Assembly: GCA_021160185.1 (NCBI GenBank)
Contig: JAGHDA010000031.1
Coordinates: 1 to 13,729, forward strand
DNA length: 13,729 nt
From: Verrucomicrobiota bacterium
GTDB taxonomy: Bacteria; Verrucomicrobiota; Verrucomicrobiia; Limisphaerales; CAZBKV01
Direction of reading: 5' to 3'
Part shown: positions 1 through 9,580 of the stretch, in pieces
Layout: each line of letters begins with the position of its first letter
Position numbering within the stretch: position 1 is the stretch's first letter
Notes under the pieces: generated by a model
Told to the model about the DNA's origin: nothing
The model's database searches: none
Seen by the model: the letters and a program-made list of their open reading frames with translations, nothing else
Translations under genes and position numbers: made by a program

Positions 1-18
1 GGTGGTAGGTTGCCAAGC

Positions 19-1086
19 ATGGGTTTGGAGCGGAAGAAAAGGGTGGCGGTCGGCTTGAGCGGCGGGGTGGACAGCTCGACGGCGGCGGCCTTGCTGGCCG
101 CCGAGGGGTACGAGGTGGCGGGCTTTATGTTGCGGGTGCAGGAGGCGGCCGGCGCCGGCGCGGAAGCGGCTGCGGACGCGCGGGCCGTTTGCGCCAGGCT
201 GGGCGTTCCATTTTACGCGCTGGATGAGACCGAGCGATTTGAGAGAGAGGTTGTTCGCTACTTCGCCGAGGAATACGCGCGGGGCCGCACGCCCAATCCC
301 TGCGCGGTGTGCAACGCCCGGCTCAAGTTCGGCGCGATGCTGGAGCGGGCTTTGGCGATTGGGGCGGACTATGTGGCCACCGGACATTACGCGCGCGTGG
401 AGCGCGGCGCCGAGGGCCGGTTTCTGCTGCGCAAAGGGAAAGACGCGGCCCGCGACCAGAGCTATTTCCTGGCCTTCCTGAGCCAGGAACAACTTTCCCG
501 CGCGCTGTTTCCGCTGGGCGGCCTCACAAAGACCGAAGTGAGAGAGCTGGCGCGCCGGCTCGGACTTCCCACGGCTGGCAAGGGCGAAAGCAGGGAGGTG
601 TGTTTTGTCCCTGGCAAAGACTATCGCCGGTTCCTGAGGGAAAGAGGGCTTGTGCCGCGCCGCCCCGGGGAAGTTGTAGACGCCGCCGGCCGACGGCTTG
701 GGCGGCATGAAGGCGTGGCGTTTTTCACTGTAGGTCAGAGGCGGGGGCTCGGCGTGGCCGCGGGCAGCCCGCGGTATGTGGCAGCCTTGGACGCGGAGAA
801 CAACCGGGTCGTGATCGGCGGCGCGGAGGAGCTCCTCTGCCGCGGATTCTGCGTCGAGCGGTGCAACTGGATTGCCCTGGCCGACCCGAGCGAGCCCTTT
901 GAGGCGACGGTCAAGATCCGCTACAAGCACCCCGGCGCGCCGGCGCGCGTGATTCCCCGCGGCCGCGGCGAGGCGGAGGTGATTCCAAGTGAGCCGCTCC
1001 GGGCGGTGACGCCGGGACAGGCCGCGGTTTTTTACAAAGGCGATTTGGTCCTCGGCGGCGGGTGGATCCGAAACGCCTGGCGATGA
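19..1086 (+). CDS. mnmA: tRNA-specific 2-thiouridylase MnmA
   Basis: Cytoplasmic enzyme that uses ATP and a persulfide sulfur to make 2-thiouridine at wobble position 34 of tRNAs for Lys, Glu and Gln. The 355-residue protein is close to the usual family length of about 360. The N-terminal PP-loop SGGVDSS lies at residues 14-20. The first catalytic cysteine is C95 in TPNPCAVCN, and the second is C195 in REVCFVPG. The family motif ATGHYAR follows at about 120-126, and the tRNA-binding and C-terminal beta-barrel regions are complete (FTVGQRRGLG at about 236-245). An ATG at 19 was preferred over the in-frame TTG at 10 because the PP-loop then sits near the N-terminus as in homologues; the purine-rich GGTGGTAGG at 1-9 could serve as ribosome binding site. 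The sulfur relay partner genes are not in view. The next gene is on the opposite strand. Confidence 0.96.
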   Translation: MGLERKKRVAVGLSGGVDSSTAAALLAAEGYEVAGFMLRVQEAAGAGAEAAADARAVCARLGVPFYALDETERFEREVVRYFAEEYARGRTPNPCAVCNARLKFGAMLERALAIGADYVATGHYARVERGAEGRFLLRKGKDAARDQSYFLAFLSQEQLSRALFPLGGLTKTEVRELARRLGLPTAGKGESREVCFVPGKDYRRFLRERGLVPRRPGEVVDAAGRRLGRHEGVAFFTVGQRRGLGVAAGSPRYVAALDAENNRVVIGGAEELLCRGFCVERCNWIALADPSEPFEATVKIRYKHPGAPARVIPRGRGEAEVIPSEPLRAVTPGQAAVFYKGDLVLGGGWIRNAWR

Positions 1087-1111
1087 GCGCGACGGAGCGC
1101 AAGCCGTGAAA

Positions 1112-1142
1112 TTCGCTCCTGCGCGGTGGGCGCAGGAGCGAA
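1112..1142. terminator. Perfect 13-bp hairpin between convergent genes, probable terminator
   Basis: Arms TTCGCTCCTGCGC and GCGCAGGAGCGAA pair perfectly around a GGTGG loop. The hairpin begins 26 nt after the mnmA stop and lies 32 nt beyond the stop of the opposing host-attachment-type gene. There is no immediate long T tract: on the minus strand the hairpin is followed by only a short TTT, and on the + strand a TTTTT run comes about 15 nt later. It may therefore be an imperfect bidirectional terminator or a REP-like element. On the minus strand a second small stem (GGCGC/GCGCC) overlaps the stop codon of the neighbouring gene and is followed by TTT. Confidence 0.55.
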
Positions 1143-1173
1143 CGTTGCGTCGGAGGTTTTTAAAGGCGCGGCT

Positions 1174-1662
1174 TCAGGGAGCGCCTCGGGGCGCAAAACG
1201 CTTGAAGGCTTCCGGGTCGAAAATCTCGACCAGTTCTCGCGGAGGCAGTTTGGTCAGATCGCGGGGGGCGGTCGCAGCCGCCTTGGCGCGGATTTCCTGC
1301 GGCAGTTCCTCGAGGATCTGGTTGCAGATGTCTTTTGGGGCGGCGAACCAGAAGCCTTCCGGGTTGTGGGCGCGGACCAGCTGGGCGGTTTGTTTGGCGA
1401 TCTGCTTGACGATGCGCCGCCGGGTTTCCAGCCGCAGGTTGTGATCGTCCGCCACCGGAGCCGCGCCCGGGTGAGGCGAAGGCCCTTTGTGGCGGCCGGC
1501 CAGATCGGACACCTTTTCCACCACGCGTTGGTGCGCGTCTTCAAAGGAAAACTCCTCCAGCGCCTCGACGGACGGGGAGCGATTCTTGTGGTATTGGACG
1601 CGCAAGGCGCGGAGCTTGCCCAGATCGGCGACGATGAGGAGTTTCATATCATTTCGGTTCAT
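1174..1662 (-). CDS. Host-attachment family / baeRF-like small protein
   Basis: This 162-residue protein resembles the Pfam Host_attach family ('protein required for attachment to host cells'), which I understand to be related to the bacterial eRF1-like baeRF proteins. Three features support this. The N-terminus has a beta-strand-like LLIVADLGKLRALRV (about residues 8-22). A SDLAGRHKG segment near residue 52 matches the family's SDRPGR-type motif. The C-terminal half has FWFAAPKDICNQILEELP and then RDLTKLPPRELVEIF, where the D-L-T-x-L-x-x-x-E-L pattern is the most characteristic part. The molecular function of the family is not settled; the attachment role comes from plant-associated bacteria and is not implied here. 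It lies 119 nt downstream of clpB on the same strand and may be in its transcript. No Shine-Dalgarno is evident before the ATG at 1662 or the alternative ATG at 1647. The same AAGCTTATG string surrounds this start and the clpB start, probably by chance. Confidence 0.75.
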   Translation of the reverse strand: MNRNDMKLLIVADLGKLRALRVQYHKNRSPSVEALEEFSFEDAHQRVVEKVSDLAGRHKGPSPHPGAAPVADDHNLRLETRRRIVKQIAKQTAQLVRAHNPEGFWFAAPKDICNQILEELPQEIRAKAAATAPRDLTKLPPRELVEIFDPEAFKRFAPRGAP

Positions 1663-1781
1663 AAGCTTGGTTCAGTTGCTCGGTCCAGTTTTCTTACCCT
1701 TCCGTTCTACTGAGACATTTCCGAAGCGTTCTTCGTTCCTCGCGAAATCCCGGTTGGGGAAGCGCTCGGTGCGCCGGGTTT

Positions 1782-4403
<2,622 letters not shown>

Positions 4404-4407
4404 AAGC

Positions 4408-4412
4408 TTCCT
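4408..4412 (-). promoter_or_regulatory. Ribosome binding site of clpB overlapping the ftsH stop codon
   Basis: On the minus strand AGGAA lies four nucleotides before the clpB ATG and overlaps the TAG stop of ftsH (4411-4413). This arrangement favours translational coupling between ftsH and clpB and supports the ATG at 4403 as the clpB start. Confidence 0.75.
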
Positions 4413-6387
4413 ATCGTTTTGTTTGTATGTCCTTGTTTTGCAGAGAAGCCCGGGGCTCGCCGCGCCCCGGCGTTTCCGGTTCTTCGGTTTCCAAAAGCTT
4501 GCGGAAAAAGTCCCCGTCCAATGTTTCGCGGCGAAGGAGCTCCGCGGCGACGCGCTCGAGCCTTTTCCGGTTCGAGATCAGAAGTTTCTTTGCCTCAGCG
4601 TAAGCGTCTTCCAGCAGCTTGCGGACTTCCTCGTCGATCTCCCGGGCCGTTTGCTCGCTGCAGTCCCGCTGGAGCCCCGCTTCCCCGTCGCCTGCGAAAC
4701 CGGGGGCCTTTTGCGCCCAGTGGGCCAGGCCCGTCCGTTCGCTCATGCCGTAAAGGACGACCATCTGACGGGCCAGTTGGGTGGCGCGTTCCAGGTCGTT
4801 TTGCGCGCCGGTGCTCACTTCGCCGAAGACGATTTCCTCTGCCGCGCGGCCGCCCAGCAGAGTCTTGATCCGATCGAGCAGTTCGCTGCGGGTGAGCAGG
4901 CACTGGTCTTCCTCGGGCAATTGCAGCGTATAGCCCAGCGCCCCGTGGCCGCGGGGGATGACGCTGATTTTCCGGACCGGCGGCGTGTGGGGGCTGAGCG
5001 CGCCGACCAAGGCGTGGCCTGTTTCATGATAGGCCACCCGGCGCTTGATCGACTCGGTGAGATGCCGGCTCTTTCGTTCGGGGCCGGCGATGACTTTCTC
5101 GACCGCCGCTTCCAGGTCCTGCTGGGCGATCCGTTTGGCGCCGCGCCGGGCGGCCAGGAGGGCCGCTTCGTTCACCGCGTTGGCCAGATCCGCGCCGGAG
5201 AAGCCGGCCGTCGCCGCCGCGATCCGGCGCAGATCCACGTCCGAGGCCAGCGGTTTGTTTCGGACGTGGACTTCAAGGATCGCCCGGCGCCCCTCCAAGT
5301 CGGGCGCGTCCACGACGATTTGCCGGTCGAACCGCCCCGGACGAAGCAGCGCCCGGTCCAGGATCTCCGGCCGATTGGTGGCGGCCAAGATGATGACCCC
5401 CGAGTTCGGCTCGAAGCCGTCCATCTCCACCAGCAGGGCGTTAAGGGTCTGCTCCCGTTCGTCGTTGACCGGCCCCATATGCACGCCGCGCTGGCGGCCG
5501 ATGGCGTCGATCTCGTCGATGAAGACAATGCAAGGGGCGCGTTTCTGGGCCTGCTCGAAAAGGTCGCGCACGCGGGCCGCCCCCACGCCCACGAACATCT
5601 CCACAAAATCGCTCCCGCTGATCGAGAAGAAGGGAACCTTCGCCTCGCCGGCCGCCGCCCGCGCCAAGAGCGTCTTGCCCGTGCCCGGCGGGCCCACCAA
5701 CAGGATGCCCTTGGGGATGCGCGCGCCCAGCTCCCGATATCGCTGCGGACGCTTCAGAAAATCCACCACCTCAGCCAGTTCCAGCTTGGCTTCCTCGCAT
5801 CCGGCCACGTCCCTGAACCGGACGCCGGTCTGCTTGTCCACGATCAACCGAGCCCGACTCCGCCGGAACGCGAGCATGGACTGGCCGGGCGCTTCGAACC
5901 GCCTCGCCAGCCATATCCACAAAGCCGCCATCAACAGGATCGGCAAAACCCACGAGAGCAGAAATTCCGTCAGGGCGTTGGGCAGCTTTCCCGAAAACCG
6001 CACGCCCGCTTTCTCGAGCTCTTTGGTTAGGTCGGGATCCTCCACCCGCACAGTGCGAAAGGCAAACGGCCGGGCGGGAGAAGCCTTCGCAGCCTTGGAT
6101 GCCGGCGCGTTGGTCGGGGCGGCTGCGGCGGGGGGCTTGCCTGGGCGCGGCTGGATCTTTCCGTAAATCTCGGTTTCCCCGATGGAAACCTCCACCAGTT
6201 CGCCGCGGGCCAGATGAGCCTTGAACTCGCTGTAGGGAATGGCGCGCGCCGCAAACTGGCTGAACACCGTTTCCTGCCACACCCACAGCAGAAGAATCAT
6301 CGCCGCCGCGTAAGCCGCGACAAAACCCCAGTTCGGACCCTCGGCCCGTTTCCCGGCGCGTTTGCGTGAGGGACGTTTCGACTTCAT
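4411..6387 (-). CDS. ftsH: ATP-dependent zinc metalloprotease FtsH
   Basis: Membrane-anchored hexameric AAA+ protease that degrades membrane and short-lived cytosolic proteins. The protein has 658 residues. A very basic N-terminus is followed by TM1 at about 21-38, a periplasmic domain at about 40-138 and TM2 at about 141-161. Next come Walker A GPPGTGKT (232-239), pore motif FVGVG (265-269), Walker B IVFIDE (287-292) and the second region of homology with RPGRFDR (349-355). The zinc site is HETGH (454-458), with the third ligand D531 in GAQNDLERAT. The periplasmic domain holds a low-complexity Ala/Pro/Lys stretch at about 80-106. The ATG at 6387 fits the family but lacks a good Shine-Dalgarno; an upstream ORF ends there in an ATGA overlap. 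It is the first clear gene of the ftsH-clpB unit. The C-terminal tail after about residue 640 is short and charged. Identity is secure; whether it is the only FtsH of the genome cannot be told. Confidence 0.98.
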   Translation of the reverse strand: MKSKRPSRKRAGKRAEGPNWGFVAAYAAAMILLLWVWQETVFSQFAARAIPYSEFKAHLARGELVEVSIGETEIYGKIQPRPGKPPAAAAPTNAPASKAAKASPARPFAFRTVRVEDPDLTKELEKAGVRFSGKLPNALTEFLLSWVLPILLMAALWIWLARRFEAPGQSMLAFRRSRARLIVDKQTGVRFRDVAGCEEAKLELAEVVDFLKRPQRYRELGARIPKGILLVGPPGTGKTLLARAAAGEAKVPFFSISGSDFVEMFVGVGAARVRDLFEQAQKRAPCIVFIDEIDAIGRQRGVHMGPVNDEREQTLNALLVEMDGFEPNSGVIILAATNRPEILDRALLRPGRFDRQIVVDAPDLEGRRAILEVHVRNKPLASDVDLRRIAAATAGFSGADLANAVNEAALLAARRGAKRIAQQDLEAAVEKVIAGPERKSRHLTESIKRRVAYHETGHALVGALSPHTPPVRKISVIPRGHGALGYTLQLPEEDQCLLTRSELLDRIKTLLGGRAAEEIVFGEVSTGAQNDLERATQLARQMVVLYGMSERTGLAHWAQKAPGFAGDGEAGLQRDCSEQTAREIDEEVRKLLEDAYAEAKKLLISNRKRLERVAAELLRRETLDGDFFRKLLETEEPETPGRGEPRASLQNKDIQTKR

Positions 6388-6590
6388 CGGCGGTTTGGGC
6401 GTCCAGCGCGACCGACCGGCTTGCTCGCTTCACGAAAGGGAAAAACGTCTTTCCTTCCCTTTCGCAGCGGGACGCTGGTTTCAGCCAACCCTTCTTTCTC
6501 GTTGAACCTGTGGGCGATGCTGTAACTATATCTCATTCCCCTTACCGTGAACAGCAGATTCACTGCCTGGGATTGGAAACAATATAACAT
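6384..6590 (-). CDS. Possible leader ORF overlapping the ftsH start (uncertain)
   Basis: An open frame of 68 codons from the ATG at 6590 (or 50 codons from an ATG at 6536) ends with TGA at 6384-6386, which shares bases with the ftsH ATG as ATGA. Its product would be basic at the C-terminus and matches no family that I recognise. An AAAGGAGG sequence on this strand at 6618-6625 lies too far (about 28 nt) from the ATG at 6590, and at the ATG at 6536 AAGGGG is too close (1 nt). In favour is the textbook coupling overlap and the lack of a ribosome site for ftsH itself. Against are the unremarkable amino-acid composition and the chance that any frame ends at such a spot. Treat as a candidate only; the ORF also contains the 6433-6464 inverted repeat. 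Confidence 0.2.
   Translation of the reverse strand: MLYCFQSQAVNLLFTVRGMRYSYSIAHRFNEKEGLAETSVPLRKGRKDVFPFREASKPVGRAGRPNRR
6433..6464. repeat. Perfect 10-bp inverted repeat in the ftsH leader
   Basis: The arms CGAAAGGGAA (6433-6442) and TTCCCTTTCG (6455-6464) are exact reverse complements separated by 12 nt. The element ends 46 nt upstream of the ftsH ATG, within the expected 5' untranslated region. It could be a repressor operator or an RNA hairpin controlling ftsH-clpB expression. It does not match the CIRCE heat-shock operator. Confidence 0.5.
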
Positions 6591-6603
6591 ATTGGATTGC
6601 AAC

Positions 6604-6632
6604 AAGATACAGATCAGGCCTCCTTTCTTCAA
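6604..6632 (-). promoter_or_regulatory. Candidate sigma-70-type promoter for ftsH-clpB
   Basis: On the minus strand TTGAAG (6627-6632) and TATCTT (6604-6609) are separated by 17 bp; each matches the consensus hexamer at 4 of 6 positions. The region is clearly more AT-rich than the flanking genes. Further -10-like hexamers, TATATT and TATAGT, occur downstream on the same strand (about 6520-6590) without good -35 partners, so the true start site is open. Confidence 0.3.
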
Positions 6633-6910
6633 GGGACAAAACGCCCCTTATTTTTATGGCGCGGGAGAGAGAAAGGGTCATTACGGCGCATACGGCCGCT
6701 CTTTCTCACGCTTTTCGGAGGCGCAAGTCCATCAGTCTTTCGCCCATCCTGGATCCGGCTTGGAGTTTCATCTCGGCCGCTTCTCCTTCCCGGAGAAAGG
6801 CGAGAGAGCGAGGCGGCGCTCGATCGGTCCGCCTGCGGCGGGAGGCAAAGGCGGCCTTGAGTCCCGTTTCTCATCCCTTGAAGTAGAGGGGCGTTCTCGT
6901 GTTTTGGTCG

Positions 6911-6938
6911 TTGCCCGCCATGGGAGGCCGGGTAGAAT
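6911..6938 (+). promoter_or_regulatory. Candidate sigma-70-type promoter for the GH35 gene
   Basis: TTGCCC (6911-6916) and TAGAAT (6933-6938) are separated by 16 bp, matching consensus at 4 and 5 of 6 positions. A transcript starting near 6945 would have a leader of about 45 nt before the ATG at 6990, which is a normal length. Confidence 0.4.
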
Positions 6939-6949
6939 GAGGGAAAATG

Positions 6950-6978
6950 CCGCATTCGCCGGAAGGGCAAGGATGCGG
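6950..6978 (+). other. Small hairpin in the GH35 leader enclosing an AAGGA site
   Basis: CCGCAT (6950-6955) can pair with ATGCGG (6973-6978) across a 17-nt loop that contains most of the only Shine-Dalgarno-like sequence, AAGGA at 6969-6973. That AAGGA is 16 nt from the ATG, longer than usual. The pairing might modulate translation or may be chance. Confidence 0.2.
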
Positions 6979-6989
6979 TTGTAGCAGCG

Positions 6990-8846
6990 ATGAAAATCAG
7001 GATTGTCAGCGCGTTGTGTGTGCTTTTGTGCGGGCCGTCACTTGTCGGGGCGCGGGGCGCGCCGCCGCCGAGGCCGAATGACGGGAAGAGGCACACTTTT
7101 GTCCTCGGGGAGAAGGATTTTTTGTTGGACGGAAAGCCCTTCCAGATTCGCGCCGGGGAATTGCATCCTGAGCGCATTCCGGCCGACTACTGGCGGCATC
7201 GCATCCGGATGGCGAAGGCCATGGGGTTGAACGCCTTGTCCGTATATGTCTTCTGGAACGCGCACGAGCCTGCGGAGGGGCAATATGATTTCAGCGGGGG
7301 AAGCCTGGACACGGCCAGGTTCTTGCGGATCGCCAAGGAAGAGGGCATGTGGGTGCTGTTCCGGCCCGGCCCGTACTGTTGCGGGGAATGGGACCTGGGC
7401 GGGATTCCGTCCTACCTGCTGCGCCGGCCCGGCGTGAAGCTCCGGTGCATGGACCCGCATTACACCCGGGCGGTGGCGCGATACTTTCACGAGTTGGCCA
7501 AAATCATTCGGCCGAATCTGGTCAAGAACGGGGGGCCGATTCTGCTGGTGCAGCTTGAGAATGAGTACGGCAGCTATCCGCGCCGCGACCGCAGGTACAT
7601 GGAGTGGCTCCGCGAACTGTGGATCAAGGAGGGGGTCGCCGGCCCGTTTTATACGGCCGACGGCCCCGGCCGGCATTACCTGGAAGGGGTGGTTCTTCCC
7701 GGCGTGGCTGTGGGGTTGGACACCGGAACCAAGGAGGAGCACTGGAAACTGGCGCGGGAGATGAATCCCGGCGTGCCCGTGTTTGCCTCGGAGGTTTACC
7801 CCGGTTGGCTGCGCCACTGGGGGGAAAGCGATTGGAGACCGACGGATATCAGCCGCCTTTTGAAGTTTTATATGAGCGCCGGGAAATCCTTCTGCCTTTA
7901 CATGTTTCACGGAGGGTCGAATTTCGGCCTGACCGCAGGCGCCAACAGCGGGGGCAAGGGAGGGTATCAGCCGGATGTGACCAGCTACGACTACGGCGCG
8001 CCGGTGGACGAGCAGGGGCGCGCCACCCCCGCGTATTTCAAGTATCGTGAGCTTTTGGCCGCGCGCCTGCCTGCCGGGGAGAAGCCGCCTCCGCCGCCCG
8101 GCCCGGTTCCGGTCATGCGCATCGCGCCTGTTTCGCTCGAACGGTGGACCGGGCTCTGGGAGCATCTGCCGCCGCCTGTCCGCGTCAAGGAGCCGACTTA
8201 TTTTGAAGCTCTGGGACAGAATCAGGGGCTGATGCTGTATCGCGCCCGAATCCCCGCAGGCGGAGAGCGGACGTTGACAATGGCCAACCTCCACGACTAC
8301 GGGGAAGTGTTTGTGGACGGGAAATTCATCGGCGCGCTCGATCGGCGGCTGGGCAGGCGCGCGATCAAGCTTCCCGCCTGCGAGAAGCCGGCGGTTCTGG
8401 AGGTGCTGGTGGAAGCCATGGGCCACATCAATTTCACCATCGCGATGGAATCGGACCGGAAGGGTTTGTACGGAGAGGCAAAGCTTGGAGACACGCCGAT
8501 TGTGGATTGGGAGATGTTTCCGTTTCCCTTGACGGATCGGTGGATCCTTTCCCTGGGCAAGACCAAGCCGGCGCGTCCTCGTCCCGGAGGGATTTTCAAG
8601 GGGACTTTCAATCTGAAACGCGCGGCCGACACGTTTATCGACATGAGCCTGTATGAGAAGGGCTACGTCTGGATCAACGGGCACAACCTGGGCCGGTATT
8701 GGAACATCGGCCCTCAGTATCGGCTCTACTGTCCCGCGGGCTGGCTGAAGAAAGGCCGCAATGAAATCGTCGTGCTCGACCTGCGTCAGAGCGCGCCTCG
8801 ACCGATAGCCGGCGCGGTTTCCGGCCGCGGCAAAGGGGTTTTGTAG
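6990..8846 (+). CDS. Secreted GH35 beta-galactosidase
   Basis: Glycoside hydrolase family 35 enzyme, expected to release terminal beta-galactose from oligosaccharides or glycoconjugates outside the cytoplasm. A signal peptide covers about residues 1-23 (positive start, hydrophobic run, small residues). The TIM barrel begins at about 36. FRPGPYCCGEW (124-134) matches the family GPY-x-C-x-EW signature. The acid/base is E192 in QLENEYGSY and the nucleophile E268 in FASEVYPGW, followed by HGGSNFG at 307-313. The C-terminal half has the beta-rich jelly-roll modules, including WINGHNLGRYW near 565 and a final NEIVVLDL strand. The length of 618 is normal for short GH35 proteins, and both catalytic residues are present, so the enzyme should be active. 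Substrate linkage cannot be read from sequence. It shares a strand with the macrodomain gene 164 bp downstream but has no clear terminator between them. Confidence 0.94.
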   Translation: MKIRIVSALCVLLCGPSLVGARGAPPPRPNDGKRHTFVLGEKDFLLDGKPFQIRAGELHPERIPADYWRHRIRMAKAMGLNALSVYVFWNAHEPAEGQYDFSGGSLDTARFLRIAKEEGMWVLFRPGPYCCGEWDLGGIPSYLLRRPGVKLRCMDPHYTRAVARYFHELAKIIRPNLVKNGGPILLVQLENEYGSYPRRDRRYMEWLRELWIKEGVAGPFYTADGPGRHYLEGVVLPGVAVGLDTGTKEEHWKLAREMNPGVPVFASEVYPGWLRHWGESDWRPTDISRLLKFYMSAGKSFCLYMFHGGSNFGLTAGANSGGKGGYQPDVTSYDYGAPVDEQGRATPAYFKYRELLAARLPAGEKPPPPPGPVPVMRIAPVSLERWTGLWEHLPPPVRVKEPTYFEALGQNQGLMLYRARIPAGGERTLTMANLHDYGEVFVDGKFIGALDRRLGRRAIKLPACEKPAVLEVLVEAMGHINFTIAMESDRKGLYGEAKLGDTPIVDWEMFPFPLTDRWILSLGKTKPARPRPGGIFKGTFNLKRAADTFIDMSLYEKGYVWINGHNLGRYWNIGPQYRLYCPAGWLKKGRNEIVVLDLRQSAPRPIAGAVSGRGKGVL

Positions 8847-8947
8847 AGAAGAAGGCGAGAGGCGTTTTTTCGGAGCTTGCGCTTTGACGGCGGGGTTCCG
8901 CGTGGCGGGACGGAAACCGAACGCGCTGGGGAGGGATTTGCCGAACG

Positions 8948-8960
8948 GCGCTTTAAGCGC
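8948..8960. repeat. Short palindrome upstream of the macrodomain gene
   Basis: GCGCTT and AAGCGC flank a single central base, giving a 13-nt dyad 50 bp before the macrodomain start. It could be an operator, but palindromes of this size arise by chance in GC-rich DNA. The surrounding intergenic stretch (8847-9010) shows no other convincing signal. Confidence 0.2.
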
Positions 8961-9010
8961 TCCCGCGGCCTTCTCTTGACATGGCCCGCCGGTGTGGCAT
9001 CGAGAATGTC

Positions 9011-9556
9011 ATGAAACCGGCCAAGGAGAGAATCCGCATCGTCGAAGGAGACATCACGAAGCAGGAGACGGACGCGATCGTGAACGCCGCCAACAGCTCG
9101 TTGTTGGGCGGGGGCGGCGTGGACGGCGCGATCCACCGCGCTGCGGGGCCTGAACTCCTTGAGGAATGCCGTGGACTCGGCGGCTGCCCGACCGGCGAGG
9201 CGCGAATCACCAAGGGATATCGGCTGCCGGCCAAGCATGTGATCCACACCGTCGGGCCGGTGTGGCGCGGGGGAAACCGCGGCGAACCGGAACTGTTGGC
9301 CGCCTGTTACCGGAACAGCCTCAAGCTGGCTGTGGAACACGGCGTCCGCACGATCGCCTTTCCTTCCATCAGCACAGGGGCCTACCGCTTCCCGCTGGAT
9401 CAGGCCGCGCGGATCGCGATCAAGGAGTGCAAGGCGTTTTTGGATCAGGAGCCCTCGATCGAAGAGGTCAGCCTGGTCTGTTTCGGCCCGGCGGCGTCGG
9501 ACGCTTATCGCAAAGCCTGGCGGGAAGTCTTCGGCGAGGAATACCGCGAGGGCTGA
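9011..9556 (+). CDS. MacroD/YmdB-type O-acetyl-ADP-ribose deacetylase
   Basis: Macrodomain hydrolase that removes ADP-ribose from O-acetyl-ADP-ribose and mono-ADP-ribosylated proteins in the cytoplasm. The 181-residue protein is one domain, as in E. coli YmdB (about 177). In order: GDIT at 13-16, DAIVNAANSSL at 21-31 with the key Asn28, GGGGVDGAIHRAAG at 33-46 with the catalytic Asp38, CPTGEARIT, the HTVGPVW strand, and the phosphate-binding loop ISTGAYRFP at about 116-124. All residues typical of the active MacroD class are there. The start at 9011 was preferred over the ATG at 8981 because it aligns with the YmdB start; the extra ten residues of the longer form are not family-like. Neither start has a strong ribosome site. 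It converges with the Uma2 gene, with 24 bp between the stops. I see no ADP-ribosyltransferase gene next to it. Confidence 0.93.
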   Translation: MKPAKERIRIVEGDITKQETDAIVNAANSSLLGGGGVDGAIHRAAGPELLEECRGLGGCPTGEARITKGYRLPAKHVIHTVGPVWRGGNRGEPELLAACYRNSLKLAVEHGVRTIAFPSISTGAYRFPLDQAARIAIKECKAFLDQEPSIEEVSLVCFGPAASDAYRKAWREVFGEEYREG

Positions 9557-9580
9557 GTCGCCTTCTCGGCGGGTCGGTCT

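Larger units (their letters stand above)
6388..6989. other. 602-bp divergent intergenic region without a supported gene
   Basis: This lies between the divergent starts of ftsH and the GH35 gene. The ftsH-proximal third has AT-rich promoter-like patches and the inverted repeat described separately. The middle (about 6650-6890) is GC-rich and holds only short stems, such as TTCTCC/GGAGAA at 6781-6797 and CCGCC/GGCGG near 6829-6841. Several open frames cross it, but their translations are rich in Arg, Pro and Ser, show no recognisable domain and lack ribosome sites. The GH35-proximal end has a promoter-like sequence and a small hairpin. I see no tRNA or known riboswitch. Confidence 0.6.

Noticed and set aside
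826..837. 12-bp palindrome GAGGAGCTCCTC inside mnmA
   Set aside because: Explained by coding sequence (Glu-Glu-Leu-Leu codons); no regulatory context.
6388..6660. CIRCE or sigma-32 heat-shock signals upstream of ftsH
   Set aside because: No TTAGCACTC/GAGTGCTAA dyad is present, and the CTTGAAG on the minus strand has no CCCCAT-type partner at proper distance.
6629..7177. 182-codon minus-strand open frame across the intergenic region and GH35 start
   Set aside because: Overlaps the N-terminus of GH35, the product is Arg/Ser/Pro-rich noise and no ribosome site supports it.
7038..8684. 548-codon open frame opposite the GH35 gene
   Set aside because: Antisense shadow of a complete GH35 coding sequence; composition is Arg/Pro/His-rich and no family is recognisable.
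8976..8981. Consensus TTGACA upstream of the macrodomain gene as a promoter
   Set aside because: At 16-18 bp spacing there is no acceptable -10 hexamer; the nearest candidate, GAGAAT, is 20 bp away.
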